A stretch of 64,000 nucleotides of DNA from Planctomycetota bacterium (GCA_020849665.1 JADLFX010000006.1:1-64000), one strand, 5' to 3'; counted from the stretch's first letter, positions 8,178 through 16,767 are shown. Notes: generated from the sequence alone by a model not told the origin. A program made the numbers and translations.

Positions 8178-10153
8178 CACCGGCCTCCTTCCCGAGCGCC
8201 TTCGGGCGCGTGCTTGTCCAGGTAGGCGCGGACCAGCGCCACCAGCTCGGCCTCGCCCGCGGCCTCGAAACCCCGGGCCAGGGCCTGGAGGCGCTGCGCC
8301 TCCTCGGCCCAGTCCCGCAGGGTCAGCTCCGCGACCCGCTTGTCGATCGTGCCGCGCATCGTCTCCAGCACCTTGGGATCGGGAAGGGCATCCGCGCCAT
8401 AGCCTCGTTCGAGTTCGTCGAGCTCGCCCCGGACGCGCACGAGCTCGCCGCGCAGGCCGAAGAAGAGCGCCGAGGCCAGCGCCCCCTGCAGCTCCTCGAT
8501 GCGCGTGCTGAGGCGCGTGACGATCTCCTGGCGCAGCTGCAGGATGTCGCGCAGCATGGCCTCGTCGTGCGGGTACTGGGCCAGCGCCGCGCGCAGCACC
8601 GCGAGCGCCTCGCCGGGCTTCCCGGCCGCCAGGGCCTGCTGGGCGGCGGCCCGGGCCTCGCGCGCCTTCTGGCGCGGCACCTCGAAGCCGGTCGCGAGCG
8701 TGACCGCATCGCTCTCCACGCGCAGCACGTAGGCGCCGCCCTGCGTCGCGCCGGCCATGGACACCGGCGCGGCGGTGCGCACGAGGAGGCGCGAGGGACC
8801 GCCGCCGACCAGGAGTTCCTGCAGGGTCTCGGCCGGGAACGCCGCGGGGAGCTGCCGGAAGGCACCGTCGCCGCTGCGGGCGAATACTCCGGAACCCGCG
8901 GCGCCTGCGGGGAGGAGGAGCTCGAGCCCGCGCCCGCTGCCCTCGCCCTGCGCGGCGAGTCGGATCCCTTCCTCACCGGCCGTCGCGGCGAGTGCGAGTC
9001 CGGCGTCGCTGAGGACCGCCAGTCCGCTGCGGCTCAGACCCTGCAGGCGGGCGTCGGGCACGGCGCGCACGCCGCTCACCGCCAGCGTCGGGCCTGCGCG
9101 CACCTGCACCGCCACGCCCGTGCCGTTGATCAGCAGGCCACCAGGCGTCGCCCCCTCGATCGGCTTCTCGCCGCCGCCCTTGCGCAGCACCACGTCGTCG
9201 CATCCGACCACCGCGCCCTCGGCGGGCAGCAGGGCCAGGATCTCCACCTGCACGCGGTCCATCCCCCGCGGCACCGCGGCGCGGACCAGGCTCTCGGCCC
9301 ATGCCTCCGAGGAGCGCGGGACGGCGCCGGTGACGAAGTCCCCGCCCGCCTCGGGATCGGCGCTGCTGAAGCGCAGGCGCACGGCGCCGGCACCGCCCCG
9401 CTCGGTGCGGATCCGGGCGCTGGCCTCCAGGCTCTCGCCGGAGACCACGCGGATCGGCTCGCTGACGCGCGCCAGGGCGTGGTCGAGCAGGGTGCCGTCC
9501 CCGGCCTTGGTGGCCACCGCCTCGATCGCGGCACCGCCGCTGTGCGCCGTGGCCGCCGGCTGGAAACCGGCCCCCGCCGCCTTCAGGGTCCAGCCCTCTC
9601 CGCTCTCGAATCCGTCGACCCCGAGCGGCAGGAGGTTGTCCACCACGGCCACCGGCTGCGCCGGCCCGCGGCGCGGCGACTGCGGGGAGAGGTTGAGCTG
9701 CCAGTAGAGCGCGCCGGCTCCGCCGGCGAGCACCACGAGGAGGGCGAGCAGTCCCACCGTGGAACGCGGACCGCGTCCGCGCAGGCGTCCGCTGTCCACG
9801 GTGTGGAGCGCGAAGTCGCCGCCGGCGTCGCCACCCGCCGCCATGCCCGGCGCGGGCACACCCACCCGCTGGAACACGATCCGCTCGCGCCCCACCGTGA
9901 ACGCGTCGCCGGGCGAGAGCACGACCTCGGTGATCTTGCGCCCCTCCATCCAGGTGCCGTTGCGCGACGCCAGGTCCCGCAGGACGTAGCTGCCCTCCTC
10001 CAGCACGACCTCGGCGTGGTGGCTCGAGACCTTCTCGTCGGCGAACACCAGCGTGTTGTCGGGCTTGCGTCCGATGGTGATGCGCTCGGTTCCCAGGGCG
10101 ACGCTCTCGCCCGCGCGGGCACCCTCGACGATCTGCAGCTGGAATTCGCTCAT
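8177..10153 (-). CDS. FHA-domain transmembrane protein with beta-sandwich module
   Basis: This first gene of the operon encodes 658 residues. Residues 1-98 are a clear FHA domain, with IGRKPDN at 28-34, SSHH at 43-46 and SRNGTW at 63-68, so the phosphothreonine-contacting residues are intact. One transmembrane helix spans about 131-152. Residues ~180-335 resemble a CBM4/9-type beta-sandwich ('GFESGEGW' start, 'VVGCDDVVL' end). The last ~170 residues are helical and charged. AGGAG lies six bases before the ATG. The FHA part should face the cytoplasm and read a phosphorylated partner while the rest faces the periplasm. The topology is inferred. The likely client is the pseudopilus machine encoded downstream. 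Confidence 0.8.
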   Translation of the reverse strand: MSEFQLQIVEGARAGESVALGTERITIGRKPDNTLVFADEKVSSHHAEVVLEEGSYVLRDLASRNGTWMEGRKITEVVLSPGDAFTVGRERIVFQRVGVPAPGMAAGGDAGGDFALHTVDSGRLRGRGPRSTVGLLALLVVLAGGAGALYWQLNLSPQSPRRGPAQPVAVVDNLLPLGVDGFESGEGWTLKAAGAGFQPAATAHSGGAAIEAVATKAGDGTLLDHALARVSEPIRVVSGESLEASARIRTERGGAGAVRLRFSSADPEAGGDFVTGAVPRSSEAWAESLVRAAVPRGMDRVQVEILALLPAEGAVVGCDDVVLRKGGGEKPIEGATPGGLLINGTGVAVQVRAGPTLAVSGVRAVPDARLQGLSRSGLAVLSDAGLALAATAGEEGIRLAAQGEGSGRGLELLLPAGAAGSGVFARSGDGAFRQLPAAFPAETLQELLVGGGPSRLLVRTAAPVSMAGATQGGAYVLRVESDAVTLATGFEVPRQKAREARAAAQQALAAGKPGEALAVLRAALAQYPHDEAMLRDILQLRQEIVTRLSTRIEELQGALASALFFGLRGELVRVRGELDELERGYGADALPDPKVLETMRGTIDKRVAELTLRDWAEEAQRLQALARGFEAAGEAELVALVRAYLDKHAPEGAREGGR

Positions 10154-10449
10154 CTGGGTCTCCTGGCGAGGCGGCGGGCGATGCTCCCCGCCTCAGGGCC
10201 GGCGTGCGCGGCAATGCGGGCCTCGGTCCTCCTGGGCACACAGGGGTACGGGCCTCGGGTGGCGAGTGGCGGATCTCCCTCGCCCGAGCACGAAGGCCGC
10301 GTCCATGCGATTGCGATCAAGGAAACCTGGTCCTGGAAACGTCGTGGACCCGGCGCGTGCCGGCGCTCCCGGGGTCTGGGAACGGCGGCGCCGGGAGAAC
10401 GCGCGGAGGGGCATGCGTGGTCTCCCGCAGGGCCGAGGACGCTGGCCCC
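10154..10449 (-). other. Structured 5' leader of the FHA-pilMN operon
   Basis: No supported gene lies between the FHA start and rsmE. If the promoter at 10450-10477 is used, the FHA transcript has a leader of nearly 300 nt. It contains strong GC inverted repeats around 10349-10400, including CCGGC-GCGT-GCCGG and a wider pairing of CCGGCGC with GGCGCCGG. I recognise no known riboswitch class. Confidence 0.35.
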
Positions 10450-10477
10450 AACCTACGCTCGCGCCGCACCTTGTCAA
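10450..10477 (-). promoter_or_regulatory. Sigma70-like promoter for the FHA-pilMN operon
   Basis: Read leftward, the sequence has a perfect -35 hexamer TTGACA (10477-10472), a 16-base spacer and a -10-like TAGGTT (10455-10450). A perfect TTGACA is rare by chance in DNA this GC-rich. The site points at the FHA gene, whose start is about 295 bases away. Confidence 0.5.
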
Positions 10478-10505
10478 TCGCGCACGCACCGGGCAAAAGC
10501 CCGGC

Positions 10506-11240
10506 GTGGCCAACCGCTACCTGGTCGAGTCCCTCCCCCCGCCAGGCCCCTTCGCGCTGCCAGGCGACGTGGCGCACCACGTGGGGACCGTGCTGCGCGC
10601 GCGGGCGGGAGACCGGCTGATCCTCAGTGATGGCCGGGGCCTGGAGTGCGAAGCCCTGGTCGTGGCGGTGCAGGGGCGGGCCGTCCTGGTCGAGGCCGGT
10701 CCCGGCCGGACCAACCCGCGCGAGCCCAGCCGGAGGGTGGAGGTCGCCTTCGCCCTGCCCAAGGGGGCTCGGGCGGAGTGGCTCTTCGAACACGGCACGG
10801 AGGTGGGCATCGCGGCGTTCCGGCCCGTGCGCAGCGCGCGCTCCGGGGAGGCGGGCGCCGGCCGAGGGGAACGCTGGCAACGGATCGTGGCCGCAGCCCT
10901 CGGGCAATGCGGGCGCGCGCGCCTGCCCACCGTGCACCCGGCCGTGGACCTGGCAGCACTCCTGCGGGACCCTGGCCTGCCCGGGGAACGCATCCTGGCC
11001 GACCCCTCCGGGCCGCCCCTCGGACCCGCGCAGAGCGCGCACGCGCTCCTCCTGGTCGGGCCGGAGGGCGGCTTCACTCCGTCGGAGCAGGCGGAGGCAC
11101 GGGCGCACGGCTTCGTACCGCGGGGCCTGGGGCGGCTCGTGCTGCGCACCGAGACCGCCGTCCTGGTGGGCGCCGCCCTGCTCCTGCAGGAACCGGCTCA
11201 CGGGATGGCGTGCAGCGACTCGTCGGCGAACGAGAAGTAG
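10506..11240 (+). CDS. rsmE: 16S rRNA m3U1498 methyltransferase RsmE
   Basis: RsmE methylates N3 of U1498 in 16S rRNA using S-adenosylmethionine. The 244-residue length is normal. The N-terminal PUA-like part starts 'ANRYLVE', and the SPOUT knot carries 'LLVGPEGGFTPSE' and 'LGRLVLRTETA', the family signatures for SAM binding. GTG 10506 was chosen because it gives the expected N-terminus; the in-frame sequence further upstream is not conserved and overlaps the FHA leader. The gene ends with a short extra tail after the knot, and its last 43 bases overlap the convergent radC gene. Confidence 0.9.
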   Translation: MANRYLVESLPPPGPFALPGDVAHHVGTVLRARAGDRLILSDGRGLECEALVVAVQGRAVLVEAGPGRTNPREPSRRVEVAFALPKGARAEWLFEHGTEVGIAAFRPVRSARSGEAGAGRGERWQRIVAAALGQCGRARLPTVHPAVDLAALLRDPGLPGERILADPSGPPLGPAQSAHALLLVGPEGGFTPSEQAEARAHGFVPRGLGRLVLRTETAVLVGAALLLQEPAHGMACSDSSANEK

Positions 11241-11893
11241 CGGTCTTCCCCGACCACCACGTGGTCGAGCACCTCGATGCCGACCAGCTCGCCCACCATG
11301 CGCAAGCGCTCGGTCACGCTGCGGTCCTCGGGGCTGGGCTCCGGGTCGCCGCTGGGATGGTTGTGGGCCACGACCACCGCCGCGGCGCCCTCCCGGATCG
11401 CCGGCCCGAACACCTCGCGCGGGTGCACGGGTGCCTGTTGCAGGCTGCCGGTGCTGACCACGCGCAGGCCCTGGATCCGGTGCCGGCCGTCGAGGAGGAG
11501 CACGAAGAAGCTCTCGCGCCGGGTCCCGCGGGCAGCCTCGAGGACCACGCGCGCCACGTCGCCGCCGTGCTGCACCGGCGTGCCGGGGGCGGCGCGGCTC
11601 TCGGCGAGGCGCCGTGCCAGCCCGAACGCCGCCCGCAACGCCGCGGCACGCACCAGCCCCACGCCGCGCACCTCCGACACCTCCCGCACCTCCGCCTCGG
11701 CCAGCTTGCGCAGCGAGCCGAAATGGGCCAGCAGCCGCTGCGCGAGCTGCTCTGCGCTCTCGCCCCGCCCCCCGGTGCGCAGCAGGAGGGCCAGGCACTC
11801 GCTGTCGGAGAGACGTGCCTCGCCGACGTGGTAGATCCGCTCGCGGGGTCCGTAGCGCCCCGGTGCGGCCGCGTGTGCGTCGTTCGCGTGCAT
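11198..11893 (-). CDS. radC: RadC-family JAMM protein
   Basis: The 231-residue protein has an N-terminal helix-hairpin-helix region (about 20-95; 'LSDSECLALLLRTGG', 'EVRGVGLVRAAAL') and a C-terminal JAMM/MPN+ metal-binding domain with HNHPSGDPEPSPED, the complete zinc-coordinating motif. RadC proteins were once linked to DNA repair. Their actual activity is unsettled, and a DNase or isopeptidase role is possible. ATG 11893 gives the standard length; the upstream frame extension is GC-rich shadow. The gene is divergent from recQ with a 223-bp spacer in which I see no convincing promoter. Its 3' end overlaps rsmE on the opposite strand. Confidence 0.9.
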   Translation of the reverse strand: MHANDAHAAAPGRYGPRERIYHVGEARLSDSECLALLLRTGGRGESAEQLAQRLLAHFGSLRKLAEAEVREVSEVRGVGLVRAAALRAAFGLARRLAESRAAPGTPVQHGGDVARVVLEAARGTRRESFFVLLLDGRHRIQGLRVVSTGSLQQAPVHPREVFGPAIREGAAAVVVAHNHPSGDPEPSPEDRSVTERLRMVGELVGIEVLDHVVVGEDRYFSFADESLHAIP

Positions 11894-12116
11894 GCCCCCT
11901 CCAGTGCCGCGCGGACGGCGCGCGGTGACGTGGCAGCCGCACGTTCCGAGTGCCGTTGCGCCGTCGCGACCCGGACGTGGCCACCGCCGGGGCCCGCGCA
12001 CCGGGGCGGGCCCGCCCCCCGTGCCGCTACCGGGTACCCGGCACGGCTCGCGGGGAACGGACACGACGCTCCACAGCAGGCTCGCGCCACGCGACGATGC
12101 CCGCGCCCGGACCACC

Positions 12117-13790
12117 ATGGACCTGCACACCGCCCTCCACGCGCACTTCGGCCATGCGGAGTTCCGCCCTCCCCAGGAGGAGGTCGTGCGCACGGTGCTG
12201 GCCGGCCGGGATGTCCTCGTGCTGATGGCCACGGGCGAGGGGAAGTCGCTCTGCTTCCAGCTCCCCGCCCTGCTGCGCGACGGCGTGACCCTGGTCGTGA
12301 GTCCGCTGATCGCGCTGATGGAAGACCAGGTGGCGGGGCTGCGAGCCCGCCGCCTGCCGGCCACCTGCATCCACAGCCAGATCGAACGGGGCGAGCGCGA
12401 GGCACGGATGGCCGCGGTGCAGGGCGGGACCGTGCGCCTGCTCTACGTCACACCCGAGCGGTTCCGGGTCGCCGGCTTCCTGGAGTCGCTCCGCCCGGTC
12501 CGGATCGCGCACCTCGCCGTCGACGAGGCGCACTGCGTGAGCCAGTGGGGCCACGACTTCCGCCCCGACTACACCCGGCTCGGCGCGATGCGCGAGGCCC
12601 TGGGCAACCCGCCCTGCATCGCGCTCACCGCCACGGCGACGCCCAGGGTCCAGGCCGACATCGCCGCGCAGCTGCGGCTGCGCGATCCGGTGTGCTTCCA
12701 CACCGGCGTGGAGCGGACCAACCTCTACCTCGGGGTGCACGAGGTCGCGGCCGAGGACGACAAGGAGGCCATCGCCGCGCGGCGTCTGGGCGAGGTCGGC
12801 GGCCCGGCCATCGTCTACTTCGCCCTGATCCGCGACCTCCTGCGCGTGGAGGGCTCCTTCCGCCGCAGGGGGTTGCGACCCCTCGTGTACCACGGCGACC
12901 TCGGCCCCGGGGAGCGCAAGGACCAGCAGGCACGGTTCCAGGCCGAGCCCGCGCCCCTGATCCTGGCCACCAACGCGTTCGGCCTGGGCATCGACAAGCC
13001 CGACATCCGTCTCATCCTGCACTGGCAGGTGCCGCGCACGCTGGAGGCCTACTACCAGGAGGTGGGCCGAGCCGGACGCGACCGCCTGGGCAGCGTGTGC
13101 GAACTGCTCTACCTGGAGCAGGACCTCGCGATCCAACGCGAGTTCACCGAGTGGGCCAACCCCGACCGGGAGTTCCTGGGCCGCGTGAGCGCGCACCTCG
13201 CCCACCTCGAACCGGAGCGCCTGCGCGCCCTGGCCGCGGACGATCTCCGCGCCGTGTTCCTGGGCAGGAACCGCCACGACGGCCGGGTCGAGACCTGCCT
13301 CCGGCTGCTGCGCACCGCCGGATGCCTGGAGGGCGAATTCGAGCGCGACCTCGCCTGGGTGCGCACGCCCACCCCGGACGAGATCTCGGCCTGGCTGCCG
13401 GAGGACAAGCGCGAGAACGACCTGCGGGCGCTGCTGGCGATGGTCCGCTACGCGCGCGCCACGTCGTGCCGCAAGCGGATCGTGCACGAGTACTTCGGCT
13501 TCGCCGGGCCCGAGTCCGGTTGCGGGTCGTGCGACCACTGCGTGGGATTCGCGGAGTGGATCGACCGCGAACTGCCGGCCCAGCGCAGGCATCCGGTCCT
13601 CGTGCTCGCCAGCTCCGGGGTGCGGCGCGGCGACTGGCTGGAGATCCAGGGGCTCGGCCTCTGCGAGGTGCTGCGCGTGCTGGACGGCGGCGCCACCCCG
13701 AGGGTGGACGTCGAGGTGGCGGAATCGCTGGAGCGCAGGTCGGTGGACCTCCGGCGCACCCCATGGCGCAGGATCGATGCGCGGGGCTGA
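12117..13790 (+). CDS. recQ: RecQ-type ATP-dependent DNA helicase
   Basis: The 557-residue superfamily 2 helicase contains Walker A 'GEGKSLCFQLP', the Walker B box 'VDEAHCVSQWGHDFRP', motif III 'LTATATP', and motif VI 'YYQEVGRAGRD'. The RecQ zinc-binding subdomain is present near residues 450-480, with Cys in 'TSCRK' and 'CGSCDHC'. There is no recognisable HRDC domain. The C-terminus is a short beta-rich segment, so it is a core-type RecQ, shorter than the ~610 residues of E. coli. ATG 12117 starts at the conserved 'LHTALHAHFGHAEFRP'. The protein unwinds 3'-5' and acts in recombination and fork repair. It converges on the ykgJ-like gene with 7 bases between stops. Confidence 0.92.
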   Translation: MDLHTALHAHFGHAEFRPPQEEVVRTVLAGRDVLVLMATGEGKSLCFQLPALLRDGVTLVVSPLIALMEDQVAGLRARRLPATCIHSQIERGEREARMAAVQGGTVRLLYVTPERFRVAGFLESLRPVRIAHLAVDEAHCVSQWGHDFRPDYTRLGAMREALGNPPCIALTATATPRVQADIAAQLRLRDPVCFHTGVERTNLYLGVHEVAAEDDKEAIAARRLGEVGGPAIVYFALIRDLLRVEGSFRRRGLRPLVYHGDLGPGERKDQQARFQAEPAPLILATNAFGLGIDKPDIRLILHWQVPRTLEAYYQEVGRAGRDRLGSVCELLYLEQDLAIQREFTEWANPDREFLGRVSAHLAHLEPERLRALAADDLRAVFLGRNRHDGRVETCLRLLRTAGCLEGEFERDLAWVRTPTPDEISAWLPEDKRENDLRALLAMVRYARATSCRKRIVHEYFGFAGPESGCGSCDHCVGFAEWIDRELPAQRRHPVLVLASSGVRRGDWLEIQGLGLCEVLRVLDGGATPRVDVEVAESLERRSVDLRRTPWRRIDARG

Positions 13791-13797
13791 GCCGGGC

Positions 13798-14178
13798 TCA
13801 CCCTTCGTCCCGGGAGCCGGACCGGAGCGGCTGGATCCCCGGACAGAGGCGCAGCGCCGCGCGGAGGGCCTCCGGATCGTCGCGAAGCTCCGGCCAGAAC
13901 GGCCAGGAGCGGCAGCGGGCCGGACGCACGGGGTGGATCGAGCAGGACGTCTCCCGCCCCTCGATCAGGAACACGCACCTGCCGCCGAGGCCGTCCTTGA
14001 GTCGCTCCCGGCCGGGCGTGAGGTAGCGGCGCGCGAACGCCTCCTCCGCGAGCCCGAGGTGCGCGGCGATCGCGCGCACCTCCGCGGACGTCGGCCGCAC
14101 CTCGCCGTCGGGCCGCGCGCAGCAATTGCCCGAGCGCCGGCACGCGAAGCGGAACGGGTAGCCCGGCTCGGTCTGCAT
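13798..14178 (-). CDS. YkgJ-family cysteine-cluster protein
   Basis: The 126-residue protein carries the CxxCxxCC-type pattern of the YkgJ/UPF0153 family: 'FACRRSGNCC' near residues 11-20, then 'SCSIHPVRPARCRSWPFWP' and a final 'LCPGI'. The spaced cysteines are thought to bind zinc or an Fe-S cluster; the biochemical role of the family is unknown. The start lies 8 bases after the kinase stop on the same strand, so the two are probably cotranscribed. Length and motif order match family members well. Confidence 0.8.
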   Translation of the reverse strand: MQTEPGYPFRFACRRSGNCCARPDGEVRPTSAEVRAIAAHLGLAEEAFARRYLTPGRERLKDGLGGRCVFLIEGRETSCSIHPVRPARCRSWPFWPELRDDPEALRAALRLCPGIQPLRSGSRDEG

Positions 14179-14186
14179 GGCCGCGG

Positions 14187-15233
14187 CTAGAGCAGAGGCC
14201 GGCGCCGGCGCCGCGCCGGCTCGGCCGCCGGCACCACCTTGGCGCCTTCGAGGAGGCGGACCTGCCGGTCGATCTCGTCGGCCAGCTCCAGGGGGTCCTG
14301 GAAGCGGATCGACTTGTCCTTCGCCATCATCTTCTCGATCAGCCAGTGGACCTGGGGCGAGAGGCCCAGGCTCTTGATGCGCGCGCCCGAGAGCGACTCG
14401 AGCACCTGGGCCGCCAGGACCTCCTCGCTCGTCCGGCCGGTGAACGGCAGCGAGCCGGTCACCAGGTGGTAGAGGGTGGCACCCAGCGCGTAGATGTCGG
14501 CGCGCACGTCGATGCCCGCCTGGCCGCGCGCCTGTTCCGGCGCGATGTAGTGCACCGTGCCCACCGTGGTGGCGCTGCCGCCGCCCTGCCCCTCCAGGGC
14601 GAAGCCGAGGTCGATGAGCACGGCGCGTCCATCGGGCTCGAGGACGATGTTCCCCGGCTTCACGTCACGGTGCACCAGTCCGCGCGCATGCAACGCCGCG
14701 AGCGCGCGCGCCACCTGGGCCACGATGCGCAGCGCCTCGACCTCCCCCAGGCGGCCGCTCGCGGAGAGGCGGGCCTGTAGCGACGTGCCGCGCAGCAACT
14801 CCATGGCGCAGTAGACGGTCTCGCCGTCCCTGGCGACGCGGTGGCCCTTGACCAGGTTGGCGGCGCGGAGCTCGACCAGGAGGCGGGACTCGTGCACGAA
14901 ACGCTCCATGGCTGTCGATTCCCTGCACAGCTCCGGCCGCAGGACCTTGAGCGCCACCCACTCTCCGGTGCTGCGGTCGCGGGCCCGCCACACGTGCGCG
15001 GTTCCTCCCTCGCCGAGGAGCTCATGGATCTCGTAGCGCGCCAGCCTCGGCCGGTCGACGCCCCCGGTCTCGCTCCACTCACGCCATTGCTCGGCGCCAA
15101 CGTGCCCGTGGGTGACCAGCCACGTGCCCGGATCGATACCGGAGGCCAGGGCCTGCCGGGCGAGGTCCGCGGCGATCCGACGGTGGTGCACCAGGATCGC
15201 GAGCAGGCGGACGGCATCCTCGTGCGCGTTCAA
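14187..15233 (-). CDS. Hanks-type Ser/Thr protein kinase
   Basis: About 348 residues. An N-terminal helical segment (about 5-57) contains two similar units ('LLAILVHHRRIAADLARQAL' and 'LVTHGHVGAEQWREW') like the ordering segments seen before kinases in Planctomycetes and Myxobacteria. The kinase domain runs from about 67 to 325: glycine loop GEGGTAHV, Lys96 in VALKVL, His188-Arg189-Asp190 with KPGN, and APEQAR. The metal-binding DFG is DLG (208-210), a tolerated variant. The end is arginine-rich with no transmembrane helix, so it is cytosolic. The start is uncertain: TTG 15233 keeps both helical units, and GTG 15191 is the next candidate. It is divergent from the ClpC-like gene and upstream of the ykgJ-like gene. 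Confidence 0.85.
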   Translation of the reverse strand: MNAHEDAVRLLAILVHHRRIAADLARQALASGIDPGTWLVTHGHVGAEQWREWSETGGVDRPRLARYEIHELLGEGGTAHVWRARDRSTGEWVALKVLRPELCRESTAMERFVHESRLLVELRAANLVKGHRVARDGETVYCAMELLRGTSLQARLSASGRLGEVEALRIVAQVARALAALHARGLVHRDVKPGNIVLEPDGRAVLIDLGFALEGQGGGSATTVGTVHYIAPEQARGQAGIDVRADIYALGATLYHLVTGSLPFTGRTSEEVLAAQVLESLSGARIKSLGLSPQVHWLIEKMMAKDKSIRFQDPLELADEIDRQVRLLEGAKVVPAAEPARRRRRPLL

Positions 15234-15329
15234 GACCTTGCGACAGGGGCACAAGTCGCGTGTGCGTGCGCGCCGATCAGAGCGGTGCGCGAGCGGGTTC
15301 GAGCACCGACCGGAAACGGGAGTGACGAC

Positions 15330-16676
15330 GTGAAACAGGCCGAGAGCAACGTGTTGATCAAGTACTTCGACCTGATCGACGAGTTCATCAAGGTCCGATC
15401 CTGTCCGGAGGACGTGCTGCAGGAACTGCTCAAGGCACCGCTCACCAACAAGGCATCCTACCGCCGGCGCATCGTCGAGATCTGCATCCCCGGCTTCCAG
15501 GGCGAGATCCTGCCCGCGGTGGCCAAGCTGGAGGAGGAGTACGAGCCCGACATCGTCGAAGAGCTGCTCTACCAGATCTGCATCGACGTCAATCCTTCGC
15601 TGGAGATCCACCAGGTGAGCCTGCCGGGTGCCCAGCAGGCGCAGGACGGCACCGAGGCCGGCCCACGCGCGATGCCGAGCGCCGAGCGGATCGCATTCCA
15701 CCGCCGGGTGATGGGTCTGGAGCGCGCCCTCAAGGGACAGGTGGTCGGCCAGGACGAGGCGATCGAATCGCTGGTCAAGGCGGTGAAGAAGGCGGCCGTG
15801 GGCCTCAAGCGTCCGGGCCAGCCGATCGGCACCTTCCTGCTGGTCGGCCGCACGGGCACGGGCAAGACCGAGCTGGCCAAGGCGCTGGCGCGCTCGCTCT
15901 TCGACGACTCCGGACGCCTGGTGCGCGTGGACTGCTCCGAGTACGCGCTGCCGCACGAGTACGCCAAGCTGATCGGCTCGCCGCCGGGCTACATCGGCCA
16001 CAGCGACGGCGGCTACCTCACCGAGGCGGTGAAGAAGAAGAAGGCCTGCGTGGTGCTCTTCGACGAGATCGAGAAGGCACACAGCAAGGTGCACAACCTG
16101 CTGCTCCAGCTCCTCGACGAGGGGATCCTCACCGACAGCAAGGGGCAGGTGATCTCGTTCGCCAAGACGCTGGTGGTGCTCACCAGCAACCTGGGCATCG
16201 AGAAGATCGACTCGATCCGCTCGCGCGTCGGCTTCCTGAAGGACCGCCAGCGCTCGCTGGCCAGCATGGACCACAAGGAAGTGACCATCGACGCGATGAA
16301 GGACCACTTCCGGCCGGAGTTCGTGAACCGCATCGAGGAGGTGATCGTGTTCAACCCCCTCGACGTGAAGGTGTGCACGCGCATCGCCGCCAAGATGCTC
16401 AAGGAGACCACCGACCTGCTCGGCCGCACCGGCATCCGGGTCGACTTCTCGCCCAGCGTCAAGGGCGTGCTGGCCAAGGAAGGGTTCTCCGAGGAGTACG
16501 GAGCGCGCGAGCTGCGCCGCCTGGTGAAGCGCAAGATCGAGGACCCGCTGAGCGAGCGCATCCTCACCGACTCGCTCGGCTCCGGCTCGCGCCTGCAGGT
16601 GCGCGTGCGCAACGGCGAGCCGGAGATCGAGGTGCTGCGCGCCAACCGCGGTGCGCTCGAGCCGGTCGCGTACTGA
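15330..16676 (+). CDS. Single-ring ClpC/ClpA D2-like AAA+ unfoldase
   Basis: The 448-residue protein matches the second AAA+ ring of ClpA/ClpC/ClpB and lacks the Clp N-domain, D1 ring and M-domain. Walker A is GRTGTGKT at about 171-178, the pore loop is 'GSPPGYIG', Walker B is 'VVLFDEIEKAH', the arginine finger is 'FRPEFVNRIEE', and sensor 2 is 'YGAREL'. At residues 300-302 VGF stands where ClpC and ClpA carry the ClpP-docking loop. The first ~115 residues are an unfamiliar acidic helical domain. It lacks the ClpX zinc domain. GTG 15330 was chosen because CGGGAG sits about eight bases upstream. It is divergent from the kinase gene across 96 bases. Confidence 0.85.
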   Translation: MKQAESNVLIKYFDLIDEFIKVRSCPEDVLQELLKAPLTNKASYRRRIVEICIPGFQGEILPAVAKLEEEYEPDIVEELLYQICIDVNPSLEIHQVSLPGAQQAQDGTEAGPRAMPSAERIAFHRRVMGLERALKGQVVGQDEAIESLVKAVKKAAVGLKRPGQPIGTFLLVGRTGTGKTELAKALARSLFDDSGRLVRVDCSEYALPHEYAKLIGSPPGYIGHSDGGYLTEAVKKKKACVVLFDEIEKAHSKVHNLLLQLLDEGILTDSKGQVISFAKTLVVLTSNLGIEKIDSIRSRVGFLKDRQRSLASMDHKEVTIDAMKDHFRPEFVNRIEEVIVFNPLDVKVCTRIAAKMLKETTDLLGRTGIRVDFSPSVKGVLAKEGFSEEYGARELRRLVKRKIEDPLSERILTDSLGSGSRLQVRVRNGEPEIEVLRANRGALEPVAY

Positions 16677-16767
16677 TCCCGGAGTCCACGTGCCATCGAG
16701 CCATGCCATGCGTGCCCCCCACACCCCGGCGCCCAGCGGCGATGGATGAGGAGGAGGCGCAGGGACC

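Noticed and set aside
10646-14026. A 1126-codon plus-strand frame across rsmE, radC and recQ
   Set aside because: It crosses three genes with clear motifs in other frames and is composed of Arg/Gly/Pro/Ala-rich shadow sequence.
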